Shown here: piece after piece, positions 8,076 through 16,327 of the stretch | How the letters are laid out: the number at the start of each line of letters is the position of its first letter | Numbering within the stretch: the stretch's first letter is position 1 | DNA from: Kiloniella laminariae DSM 19542 | GTDB lineage: Bacteria; Pseudomonadota; Alphaproteobacteria; Kiloniellales; Kiloniellaceae | Length of the DNA: 48,892 nt | Reading direction: 5' to 3' | Assembly: GCF_000374005.1 (NCBI RefSeq) | Contig: NZ_KB893134.1 | Coordinates: forward strand, 1 to 48,892 | Notes under the pieces: model-generated | What the model saw: only the letters and a program-made list of their open reading frames with translations | Told to the model about the DNA's origin: nothing | Databases searched by the model: none | Made by a program: the position numbers and the translations under genes

Positions 8076-9689
8076 ATGAATAAATCACGTTATGATGCCA
8101 TCATCATCGGCGCCGGGCATAATGGCCTGACGGCCGCCTGTTTTATGGCAAAGGCTGGCCTCAAGGTCCTGGTGCTGGAAAAAAACGATTATCTCGGCGG
8201 TGCCGCAGTCAGTCTGGAGCTTCACCCGGGCTGGACCTATTCGAACTGTTCCTACGTCTGCAGCCTGTTGCGGCCGGAAATTGTCCGGGACCTCAACCTG
8301 CCCAAGTATGGTTTGCAGGTCATCCCCTATTCCGGGGGCGGGGTCTTCATGCAGAACGGAGACCACCTCTGCAACTACAATGATCATGATGCCCATCGGC
8401 TTGAGTTGGCCCGTCATTCGAAAAAAGACTCTGAAGCCTATGATCGCTATTCAACCGATCTGATGCGGCAATGCCGCTTTATCAAACCGCTCCTGATGCG
8501 CATGGCACCGGACCCAACCTCTTTCAAACCAAGGGATTTGGGGGAGCTCGCCTATCTCGGCAAGCGTTTCCTTGATTTCTCCGAAGCCCAGATGGCTGAA
8601 ACCCTTCGCTTCTGGACCATGAGCGTGGCTGAATTTCTGGACGAGTATTTCGAATCAGATGTGATCAAGGCCTATTACGCCGGATCAGGAATCATCGGAA
8701 CCGCTCTGGGGCCCATGTCTCCCGGCACAGCCTATGTCCTTCTCCACCACTACATGGGTGAGGTTGATGGCAATATTGGGGCCTGGGGCTTTGCACGGGG
8801 CGGAATGGGTTCTATCAGCAAAGCCATGGCCGCTTGTTTTGAAGATCACGGCGGCGAAATCCGCAGCGGCTGTGGTGTTGACAAGGTTCTGGTCAAGAAT
8901 GGCCGTACCGTCGGCGTTGTTCTGAAGAACGGTGACGACTATTACGCCAACACGGTGATTTCCAACGCGGATGTCAAACACACCTTCCTGGATATTGTCG
9001 AGCGGGACGACCTCCCCGAAGATTTTGTCCGACAGGTTGAGCGCTTCAAGATCAGAGGCTCTTCCGGGAAGCTGAACATTGCTCTTGATGGCATGCCGGA
9101 GTTCCCTCAGGTCCCGAAAGATTCCCCGATCTTCAACGGCGACATGCATTTCACCGACAGCATCGAGCGGATGGAACGCGGGTATGACGACTGGAAAAAT
9201 GGCACCTGGTCGAAAGACCCCTATCTCGACATGCTCCTGCCCACCAGGATAGACCCGACCATGGCGCCTCCTGGCAAACATTACATGACCGTGTTTGTGC
9301 AATATGCCCCCTATCATCTTGCCAATAACGAAAGCTGGGATGGTGCCAACCGGGATGCCTTTGCTCAGACTGTGTTCAACCAGATCTCGGAATACAGCCC
9401 GAATTTCAAGGACATGATTCTGCACTACGAATGCCGGACACCCCTCGATATCGAAAGGGAAGCAGGTATTACCGAAGGCAACATTTTCCAGGGCGAGCTT
9501 ACTTTTGATCAGCTGCTCTTTAACCGTCCGGTTCCGGGCTACGCCCAATACAGATCCCCCATCAAAGGCCTTTATATGTGTGGCTCCTCGACCCATCCAG
9601 GCGGCGGTGTAATGGGAGCACCGGGGGCAAATGCAGCGCGTGAAGTATTACGGGACCTTGGTGCACGCCAGACGGTTCGGGGGTATTAA
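8076..9689 (+). CDS. FAD-dependent oxidoreductase, COG1233/PYROXD2-like (first copy)
   Basis: A 537-residue flavoprotein of the phytoene-desaturase/amine-oxidase superfamily. The N-terminal dinucleotide-binding motif is IIIGAGHNGLTAA, followed by the ADP-ribose acidic residue in VLVLEKNDYLGG. The C-terminal FAD motif is GLYMCGSSTHPGGGVMGAPG. Overall it resembles PYROXD2 rather than carotenoid enzymes, and no carotenoid genes are nearby. The ribosome site is weak; a GGGGAGG lies about 30 bases upstream. Its stop is two bases before the second copy. By family and context it would oxidise a carbon-nitrogen bond, perhaps an N-methyl group, but no member of this subgroup is recognised here with a proven substrate. 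Confidence 0.82.
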   Translation: MNKSRYDAIIIGAGHNGLTAACFMAKAGLKVLVLEKNDYLGGAAVSLELHPGWTYSNCSYVCSLLRPEIVRDLNLPKYGLQVIPYSGGGVFMQNGDHLCNYNDHDAHRLELARHSKKDSEAYDRYSTDLMRQCRFIKPLLMRMAPDPTSFKPRDLGELAYLGKRFLDFSEAQMAETLRFWTMSVAEFLDEYFESDVIKAYYAGSGIIGTALGPMSPGTAYVLLHHYMGEVDGNIGAWGFARGGMGSISKAMAACFEDHGGEIRSGCGVDKVLVKNGRTVGVVLKNGDDYYANTVISNADVKHTFLDIVERDDLPEDFVRQVERFKIRGSSGKLNIALDGMPEFPQVPKDSPIFNGDMHFTDSIERMERGYDDWKNGTWSKDPYLDMLLPTRIDPTMAPPGKHYMTVFVQYAPYHLANNESWDGANRDAFAQTVFNQISEYSPNFKDMILHYECRTPLDIEREAGITEGNIFQGELTFDQLLFNRPVPGYAQYRSPIKGLYMCGSSTHPGGGVMGAPGANAAREVLRDLGARQTVRGY

Positions 9690-9691
9690 AA

Positions 9692-11257
9692 ATGACAACA
9701 AGATATGATTCAATCGTGATCGGGGCCGGGCACAATGGCCTGACCTGTGCCGCCTACCTTGCCAAAGCTGGCAAGAAAGTTCTGGTTCTTGAAGCAAATG
9801 ACCGGATTGGTGGCATGGCCATTACAGAACAGGCCGCAGACGGGGTTTTGATCCCGACCTGCGCCCATCTGCTGTACCAGCTTCACCCTGATGTTATTCG
9901 GGACCTGGATCTGAAAGTGAAAATGGCCGCCTCTTCCCTCCCGACCATTGCCCTGGGCTCTGATGGTCGTCATCTCAAAATCCTGGGCGAGACCGTCACT
10001 GCCTTGAATGGCGCTGATCTATCAGCCAAGGACACAGAAAACTATGTTCTGGTCATGCGGGACCTGAAAAAATTCGCCCGTGTCCTCGGCGCTTTACTGG
10101 GGCAAAAGCCTCCCCATCTCAAAAACCGGGACTGGGAAGACACCAAAACCCTGCTTAAACTGGGCCTTTCGATCCGGATGATGGGCCGCAAATCCATGCA
10201 GGAATTTTTACGAATCGCCCTGCTCAATATTGCAGATCAACTGGAAGACCACCTGGAAAATGACCTTCTGATGGGTGTAACAGCCATGGAAGCCGTCTGG
10301 GGGACCCATCTTGCGCCCCGGTCCCCCGGTTCTGTTCTCAGCCTGATGTATAAACTCGCCGGAAGTCTAGAAGGAACCCAGGGGGGCATCGGTATTCCGG
10401 CAGGAGGCATCGGGAAAGTCTCAGAAGCACTTGAGCAGGCAGCAACCAGGGCCGGTGCAACCATCCGGACCAATACCCCGGTCAAGTCCATGCTGGTTGA
10501 AAATGACACGGTGATTGGAGTTGAGCTGGAATCCGGTGAAAAGATTTTAGCTGCTTCCGTCGCTTCCAGTGCAGACCCACAGCGGACCTTTCTGTCCCTT
10601 CTCGGGGCAGAACACCTCGATGCAGGCTTTACCCGGCGCCTTGGCAAAATTCGAAACCGTGGGGATGCTGCCAAGATAAATCTGGTGCTGGATGGCTTGC
10701 CTGAATTTACCGGCTTGAGCCAGCAGGATCTTGCTGCAAAACTGGTGATTGCCCCCAGCATTGATTATGTAGAAAAAGCCTTCAACCACGCCAAATACGG
10801 CGAGTTCAGCGAACACCCTGCTCTGGAGGTCACCCTTCCGACTGTGGTCGATCAGAGCAGTGCCGGAACAGGCAGGCATGTTCTCTCCATTGTCGCCCAA
10901 TATGCCCCTCATCAGCTCAAAGCGGGCTGGAGTGATGAACAACGGGCAGCTTTGGGAGAAGCGGTCATTCGTAAGCTGGAAGGTTATGCCCCCAATATCC
11001 GCAAGCAGATCATCTCGCAGCAGGTATTAACCCCGGCAGATCTGGAACAGCTTTTCAATGTTACAGGGGGCCACTGGCACCATCTTGAAATCCAGGTCGA
11101 TCAACTGTTGATGATGCGCCCGCTTCACGGAACAGCCCAGTATGAAACCCCCGTAGCAGGGCTTTATCTTTGTGGTGCCGGCGCACATCCGGGCGGTAAT
11201 GTTACTGGTGCGCCCGGTATGAATGCCGCCAAACGTATTCTGTCCAGAAAAGGCTGA
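9692..11257 (+). CDS. FAD-dependent oxidoreductase, COG1233/PYROXD2-like (second copy)
   Basis: A 521-residue paralogue of the preceding gene. It has the same VIGAGHNGLTCAA dinucleotide motif, VLVLEANDRIGG, and the C-terminal GLYLCGAGAHPGGNVTGAPG. The middle of the protein has diverged, so this is an old duplication, not a recent tandem copy. It starts two bases after the first copy and ends three bases before the GcvT-like gene, indicating tight cotranscription. Two paralogues kept side by side suggest a heterodimer, or two sequential oxidations on related intermediates. Both ideas are inference. Confidence 0.82.
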   Translation: MTTRYDSIVIGAGHNGLTCAAYLAKAGKKVLVLEANDRIGGMAITEQAADGVLIPTCAHLLYQLHPDVIRDLDLKVKMAASSLPTIALGSDGRHLKILGETVTALNGADLSAKDTENYVLVMRDLKKFARVLGALLGQKPPHLKNRDWEDTKTLLKLGLSIRMMGRKSMQEFLRIALLNIADQLEDHLENDLLMGVTAMEAVWGTHLAPRSPGSVLSLMYKLAGSLEGTQGGIGIPAGGIGKVSEALEQAATRAGATIRTNTPVKSMLVENDTVIGVELESGEKILAASVASSADPQRTFLSLLGAEHLDAGFTRRLGKIRNRGDAAKINLVLDGLPEFTGLSQQDLAAKLVIAPSIDYVEKAFNHAKYGEFSEHPALEVTLPTVVDQSSAGTGRHVLSIVAQYAPHQLKAGWSDEQRAALGEAVIRKLEGYAPNIRKQIISQQVLTPADLEQLFNVTGGHWHHLEIQVDQLLMMRPLHGTAQYETPVAGLYLCGAGAHPGGNVTGAPGMNAAKRILSRKG

Positions 11258-11260
11258 GCC

Positions 11261-12493
11261 ATGAGCAAATCATTGTCCCCCAAGACACCCGAAATTCTGT
11301 CCGCCAGACCGCGTGTCAATGCTGGTCGCAAGCCGACACCTTTTCACGCAAGACAGGTCGAAAAGTCTGAAACCAACGATTGGACACTCTGGGCCGGGTA
11401 CAGCATCCCCAACAGCTATACCAGTGTTGAGCTTGAGTACTTTTCCATCCGCAATGGCGCTACTCTCTATGATATTTCACCCATGTGTAAATATCGGATC
11501 AAGGGACCGGACGCAGAACGCTTCATGAACCGCTTTGTCCCGCGAGATGTAAGAAAGATCAAGCCCGGCCGGGTTGCCTATGCCATCTGGTGTAACGACG
11601 ATGGTCATGTTCTTGATGACGGAACGATATTCCGGTTTGGCCCTGACGACTTCAGACTCTGCAGCCAGGAACGCCAATACGCCTGGCTGATGGACTCCGC
11701 CCTTGGATTTGATGTCGAGATTCTGGACGAGACCGATGATATCGCTGCCCTTCAGTTCCAAGGGCCAACAACCTTTGCCATTCTCGAAGCCATGGGTCTG
11801 AAGGGCGTCGAGACACTCAAACCCTTTGATCTCCAGCATTTTTCCTTTGCCGGAACCGAGTTAATGATATCCCGGACCGGCTTTACCGGGGATCTGGGCT
11901 ATGAACTCTGGATTGAACCGGGCAAAGCCCTTGAACTCTGGGATGCTCTGATGGCAGCAGGCGCTGACCGGACAATATCCCCCGTCGGATCTCTTGCTCT
12001 CGACATGACGCGGATTGAAGCCGGATTTATTCAGCCTGCCGTCGATTTTCTGCATGCCGAACATGTGGTACGGCACACACGAGGGCGGTCACCCTTCGAA
12101 CTTGGCCTCGACTGGCAGGTTGACTTCACCAAAGGGCACTTCACTGGTCGGCGCGCCCTGTTAAAGGAAAAAGAAGCCAACAGCTCGCGTTACTGTTTTG
12201 TCGGCCTCGAAATTGAAGGCAACAAGCCCGCTCACAATGCACTGGTATATCACAAACAAAAAAAGGAAATCGGCCATATCACCTCGGCCGTCTGGTCCCC
12301 GACCATGAAAAACAATCTCGCCATGGCGCTGCTTCAGCGTCCCTTTGGCGTGGATATTACAGAGGATCTCTGGGTCGAAATCTACGTCGACAAGGAACTC
12401 AAATGGGACCGGGTAATGGCCCGGGCAAAAATTGTTGATCGCCCTTTCTTCAATCCCCCGAGAAAACGTCAGACTCCCCCCGCAAGATTCTAG
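11261..12493 (+). CDS. GcvT-fold folate-dependent methyltransferase (demethylase-like)
   Basis: A 410-residue protein of the aminomethyltransferase family (COG0404), which includes GcvT, DmdA and the LigM/DesA O-demethylases. Seen: LYDISPMCKYRIKGPDAERF near residue 70, DDGTIFRFGPDDF, LQFQGPTTFAILE, SRTGFTGDLGYELW and the C-terminal GHITSAVWSPTMKNNLA. Folate proteins of this fold accept a methyl or methylene group on tetrahydrofolate. No other glycine-cleavage genes (gcvH, gcvP) are near, so a glycine-cleavage role is unlikely. It sits three bases after the second FAD oxidoreductase, as expected if the flavoprotein makes the one-carbon group it captures. At 410 residues it is longer than DmdA, mainly through an N-terminal extension. 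Confidence 0.82.
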   Translation: MSKSLSPKTPEILSARPRVNAGRKPTPFHARQVEKSETNDWTLWAGYSIPNSYTSVELEYFSIRNGATLYDISPMCKYRIKGPDAERFMNRFVPRDVRKIKPGRVAYAIWCNDDGHVLDDGTIFRFGPDDFRLCSQERQYAWLMDSALGFDVEILDETDDIAALQFQGPTTFAILEAMGLKGVETLKPFDLQHFSFAGTELMISRTGFTGDLGYELWIEPGKALELWDALMAAGADRTISPVGSLALDMTRIEAGFIQPAVDFLHAEHVVRHTRGRSPFELGLDWQVDFTKGHFTGRRALLKEKEANSSRYCFVGLEIEGNKPAHNALVYHKQKKEIGHITSAVWSPTMKNNLAMALLQRPFGVDITEDLWVEIYVDKELKWDRVMARAKIVDRPFFNPPRKRQTPPARF

Positions 12494-12502
12494 GAGCAAT
12501 TT

Positions 12503-14602
12503 GTGCGTCACCGTTTATCCCCGCTGCTCAACCCCCGATCCGTTGCCCTGATCGGAGCCAGTGCCAAACCAGGCTCTGTCAGCCAGACCATGTTGCAACA
12601 CATCCGTCTTGGCGGCTTTACCGGACCTGTCTTTGCCATACACCCGACCAACGTCGAGGTAGACGGTTTTCGCTGTTACACCAGCCTTGACGCATTACCC
12701 GAAGTACCGGAGCACGCAATTCTCTGTGTTGGGGATCACCATGTCGTAGAACGCCTTTCGGAATGTGCCGCTCTTGGCATAAAAGCTGCAACCATTCTCT
12801 CGCCCCTTCATGCAGAAGGGAGCAATCCCGACAGCCTGAAACAGGCGGTTCGCACTATTGCCGAGGAAACGGGTATCCAGATCGTTGGGGCGAACTGTAA
12901 CGGGTTTTATAATTTCTGTTCCGGCCTTTGGGCCTGTGGTTTTCCAACCCGTCATGATCATCGTGCCGGAGGGATAACACTCCTGACCCACTCCGGGTCA
13001 CTGTTTAACGCCATTCTTGATACCGACTCCCGGCTTGACTACAATTATGTCGTCTCTACGGGGCAGGAGTTAACCACGAGCCTTGCAGATTACATGGACT
13101 TCGCCCTGGAGCAGGACTCGACCCGGGTCATCGGCTTGTTTATGGAAACAGCACGAGATCCTATAGGTTTCGCACAGGCACTGGCAAAGGCAGCAGAACG
13201 CAAGATACCGGTTGTGGCGCTCAAGGTCGGCAGAACAGAAAAATCAGCTCAGCTGGCCGCCAGTCACAGCGGTGCTCTGGTCGGCAACGATCAGGCCTAC
13301 ACTGCCCTCTTTGACCGCTACGGTGTACTGCGTGTTGAAACCATCGACGAGCTGGTTTTCACCCTGATGCTTTTCGCCCGGTCATCAACTCTTGGGCCCG
13401 GTGGGCTTGCAGCGATCCATGATTCAGGGGGCGAACGCGAGTTGATGGTCGATCTTGCCGAACAGATGCAAATTCCCTTTGCCGAACTGACCACTGAAAC
13501 CCGCCAGCGTATCCAGTCAAAACTGGGGCCGGGCCTCAAAGCAGGAAACCCTCTGGATGCCTGGCATTCATACAATAATTATGAGGAAAGTTACGGCGAA
13601 AATCTGATTGAATTGATGACAGATCCCCAGGTTGCCCTTGGTGTTGTTGTGGGGGATCGGGGCCCCGGGGGGCAGATCTACCCAGAATATATACGCTTCG
13701 CAAAAGCCGCGCGTGATGCCTCGGGAAAGCCAGTCTGCGTTGTTGCCAACCATCAGGGAACAGGAACCTGCCCCAGTGTTATCGAGGCAACACATAACGG
13801 AATCCCGGTACTGGACGGCATCGCTCCTTTTCTGAAGGCCGCAAAACACCTTCTCAACTATCGGGATTTTCAGGCCCGACAGGAAATCGGCATTCCACAG
13901 CCCGCCGAGGAAGTCGTGCATAAATGGCGCAGCTATCTGGGCAGAGGAACCCCGATGGATGAATGTACCGCCTACCAGCTTCTCCAGGATTTTGGCATAA
14001 CCGTCCCGGCTTCCCAACTGGCTCACTCTGCTTTTGAAACTGTAATCGCCGCCCGGAAGATCGGGTATCCGGTTGTGGTCAAAACGGCTGAAAGCGGGAT
14101 AAATCACAAATCCGATGCCGGAGGCGTTTTCCTCAACCTGACAAATGACGCTGCGGTTTCAAGTGCATACGACCAGCTTTCCCAAAATCTTGGTCCCAGA
14201 GTCATGATCGCTTCCATGATCAGAGAGAAAGGTGTCGAGATGATTCTGGGGATGGTGAATGACCCTCAGTTCGGCCCTGTCGTCATGGTTGGATTTGGCG
14301 GTATTCATGCCGAGATTCTCGCCGATACAGCCGTGGCCCTGCCTCCTTTTGGGAAAGCGACTGCCTTGCGCTTGATCGACAACCTTAAATTAAAGGCACT
14401 TCTGGAAGGTGTTCGCGGCGCAAGGCCAACAGACATGGACGCCCTGCTCGACTGCATCACACGCTTTGCCAGTATGGTCCACGCGCTTGGTGATCTGGTC
14501 AGTGAATTTGATATCAACCCCCTTTTCGCCTTGCCTCAGGGCTGCATTGCCCTGGATGCCCTGGTTGTACAGCAGCACCCTCAGGCAAAGGCAGCCGAAT
14601 AA
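12503..14602 (+). CDS. ADP-forming acyl-CoA synthetase (ACD superfamily)
   Basis: A 699-residue single-chain acid-thiol ligase that forms acyl-CoA from an acid, ATP and CoA. Domains in order: CoA-binding Rossmann domain (about 5-130, VALIGASAKPGSVSQ), succinyl-CoA-ligase-like domains with the phosphorylated histidine in AASHSGALVGND (about H255), and a C-terminal ATP-grasp domain from about 470 (YPVVVKTAESGINHKSDAGG). The start is GTG 12503, with TAGGAG eight bases upstream that also contains the stop of the previous gene. The same superfamily contains DddX, an ATP-dependent DMSP lyase, so lyase chemistry is an alternative. Its likely job here is to activate the carboxylate made by the aldehyde dehydrogenase. 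Confidence 0.85.
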   Translation: MRHRLSPLLNPRSVALIGASAKPGSVSQTMLQHIRLGGFTGPVFAIHPTNVEVDGFRCYTSLDALPEVPEHAILCVGDHHVVERLSECAALGIKAATILSPLHAEGSNPDSLKQAVRTIAEETGIQIVGANCNGFYNFCSGLWACGFPTRHDHRAGGITLLTHSGSLFNAILDTDSRLDYNYVVSTGQELTTSLADYMDFALEQDSTRVIGLFMETARDPIGFAQALAKAAERKIPVVALKVGRTEKSAQLAASHSGALVGNDQAYTALFDRYGVLRVETIDELVFTLMLFARSSTLGPGGLAAIHDSGGERELMVDLAEQMQIPFAELTTETRQRIQSKLGPGLKAGNPLDAWHSYNNYEESYGENLIELMTDPQVALGVVVGDRGPGGQIYPEYIRFAKAARDASGKPVCVVANHQGTGTCPSVIEATHNGIPVLDGIAPFLKAAKHLLNYRDFQARQEIGIPQPAEEVVHKWRSYLGRGTPMDECTAYQLLQDFGITVPASQLAHSAFETVIAARKIGYPVVVKTAESGINHKSDAGGVFLNLTNDAAVSSAYDQLSQNLGPRVMIASMIREKGVEMILGMVNDPQFGPVVMVGFGGIHAEILADTAVALPPFGKATALRLIDNLKLKALLEGVRGARPTDMDALLDCITRFASMVHALGDLVSEFDINPLFALPQGCIALDALVVQQHPQAKAAE

Positions 14603-14663
14603 AAGCTGAACCAGTATACAGAACACCAAGCAGAGCCAAAAACCAAGCCGGGAGAAACAAGAA

Positions 14664-16187
14664 ATGCACCTCAATCAGGTTGAACATTACAGCAAGAGTG
14701 ACTGGCAAAATTTTGCCGCCCGTTTCCGTCCTGAAACAGGCTTGTTTATTGACGGCTCTTATCAACAGGCCCTCGGGGGAGGCAGCTTTCAGTCCATCAA
14801 TCCCGCAACAGGCAACCCTGTTGCCGAACTGGCCCTGGGGACAGAGGCAGATATCGACAAGGCCGTTGCAGCGGCACAGAAATCCTTTCGCTCAGGTAGC
14901 TGGTCGCGGATGGCCCCAAGGGATCGGATGTCTGTCCTCTATCGTCTTGCAGATTTGATTGAGGAAAACGGGGCTGAGTTGGCTCTGATGGACTCCCTGG
15001 ATATGGGGAAACCCATCGCAGACTGTCTTGCTGTCGATGTTCCCGAAGTTGCCAAGACCTTCCGCTTTTTTGCTGAATGTATCGACAAGATTGAAGGCAG
15101 TGTCACCGCCACAGAATATAATGTTCTCAGTATGGTCCTGCGCGAACCTATTGGTGTTGTTGCCGCGATCTCGCCCTGGAATTATCCCCTGCTGATGGCT
15201 GCATGGAAAGTTGCCCCTGCCCTCGCAGCCGGGAACAGTGTTATCCTCAAACCCGCCGAGCAATCTCCGCTAAGCTGTCTGAAACTTGCCGAACTTTTTG
15301 TCCAGGCCGGAGGACCCGCAGGGGTTTTAAATGTGGTCAATGGTATGGGCGAAGTCGCAGGAAAAGCTCTCGCTCTCCATATGGATGTTGGCAAGGTCAG
15401 CTTTACCGGTTCAACTGAAGTCGGCAAGTTGATGCTGATTTACGCGGGCCAGAGCAACATGAAAAAAGTCGCGCTCGAATGTGGTGGCAAGAGCCCTCAT
15501 ATTTTCCTGGGCGATCTCAGCGGTGGCGATCTTGATGCAGCTGTCGAAACGGCTTGCGGGGCAATATACAGCAATATGGGCGAAGTCTGTAGTGCGGGTT
15601 CTCGTATCATTGTTGACAGTACAATTCACGAAGAGTTCGTCGAGCGATTTATCCAGAAGGGCAAAGATGCCTTCACACCAGGCGACCCGCTTGACCCGGC
15701 AACGAACATGGGCCCCCTTGTCGACCACGGCTCTCAGGCCCGGGTGTTAAAGATGGCTGAAAATGCCATCCTGGAAGGGGCAAAGCTTCAGTTTGGCGGC
15801 GATGCCCCCGGGGGAGATTTGTCCTCGGGTGCCTATATCAATCCAACCCTCTTTACCCTGGTGCACAACGATATGTCCATTGCCCGGAACGAAGTCTTCG
15901 GGCCCGTTGCCTCCGTTATAAAGGTAAACGGTCTAGATGAAGCCCTTGCTGTTGCTAATGACAGCGATTATGGCCTCGCCGCAGGGATCTGGACTAACGA
16001 TCTCAACAAGGCCCATCGCTTTGTCAAGGAGGTCGAGAGCGGTACCGTTTTTGTCAATTCCTATGATGAAGGGGATATGACCCAGCCCTTTGGAGGCTTT
16101 AAACAGTCCGGCAATGCCAAAGACAAGTGTTTCGAAAGCCTTCTGAGCTACACAAGATCCAAAGCTGCGTGGTACCGTTTACGATAA
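14664..16187 (+). CDS. NAD(P)-dependent aldehyde dehydrogenase
   Basis: A 507-residue enzyme of the betaine-aldehyde / gamma-aminobutyraldehyde dehydrogenase type. Seen: the cofactor region SPWNYPLLMAAWKVAPALAAG, VSFTGSTEVGK, the general-base glutamate in ALECGGKSP (about E272) and the catalytic cysteine in GEVCSAGSR (about C309). The C-terminal MTQPFGGFKQSG motif is also present. ATG 14664 has GGGAG upstream. It follows the acyl-CoA synthetase by 61 bases. It would oxidise the aldehyde produced by the aminotransferase or by oxidative N-dealkylation to an acid, which the neighbouring synthetase could then activate. Substrate unknown. Confidence 0.88.
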   Translation: MHLNQVEHYSKSDWQNFAARFRPETGLFIDGSYQQALGGGSFQSINPATGNPVAELALGTEADIDKAVAAAQKSFRSGSWSRMAPRDRMSVLYRLADLIEENGAELALMDSLDMGKPIADCLAVDVPEVAKTFRFFAECIDKIEGSVTATEYNVLSMVLREPIGVVAAISPWNYPLLMAAWKVAPALAAGNSVILKPAEQSPLSCLKLAELFVQAGGPAGVLNVVNGMGEVAGKALALHMDVGKVSFTGSTEVGKLMLIYAGQSNMKKVALECGGKSPHIFLGDLSGGDLDAAVETACGAIYSNMGEVCSAGSRIIVDSTIHEEFVERFIQKGKDAFTPGDPLDPATNMGPLVDHGSQARVLKMAENAILEGAKLQFGGDAPGGDLSSGAYINPTLFTLVHNDMSIARNEVFGPVASVIKVNGLDEALAVANDSDYGLAAGIWTNDLNKAHRFVKEVESGTVFVNSYDEGDMTQPFGGFKQSGNAKDKCFESLLSYTRSKAAWYRLR

Positions 16188-16327
16188 CCAAGGTAGGGGG
16201 AGTATGGTTCCTTATTTGATAAAAAATTACGCCACTGTTATCCAGACCTTTTACAAGCGTACAAATTTAACCAACAATAAACCGTGCCCCCTAAAGCCAG
16301 TAAGACAGTACCGGGAGACATAAAATA

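Noticed and set aside
8685-9596. Long minus-strand open frame (303 codons) opposite the first COG1233 gene
   Set aside because: The plus strand encodes a full flavoprotein with family motifs; the antisense frame has no family features or ribosome site.
8076-11257. Carotenoid biosynthesis (phytoene desaturase) reading of the two flavoproteins
   Set aside because: No crtB, crtE or other carotenoid gene is near, and the C-terminal motifs and neighbours fit the PYROXD2-like branch in an amine catabolic context.
16188-16327. Long-range pairing of AGGGGG and CCCCCT in the 140-base gap before the VanB-type gene as a riboswitch
   Set aside because: The pairing is short and imperfect, and no known riboswitch consensus could be recognised.
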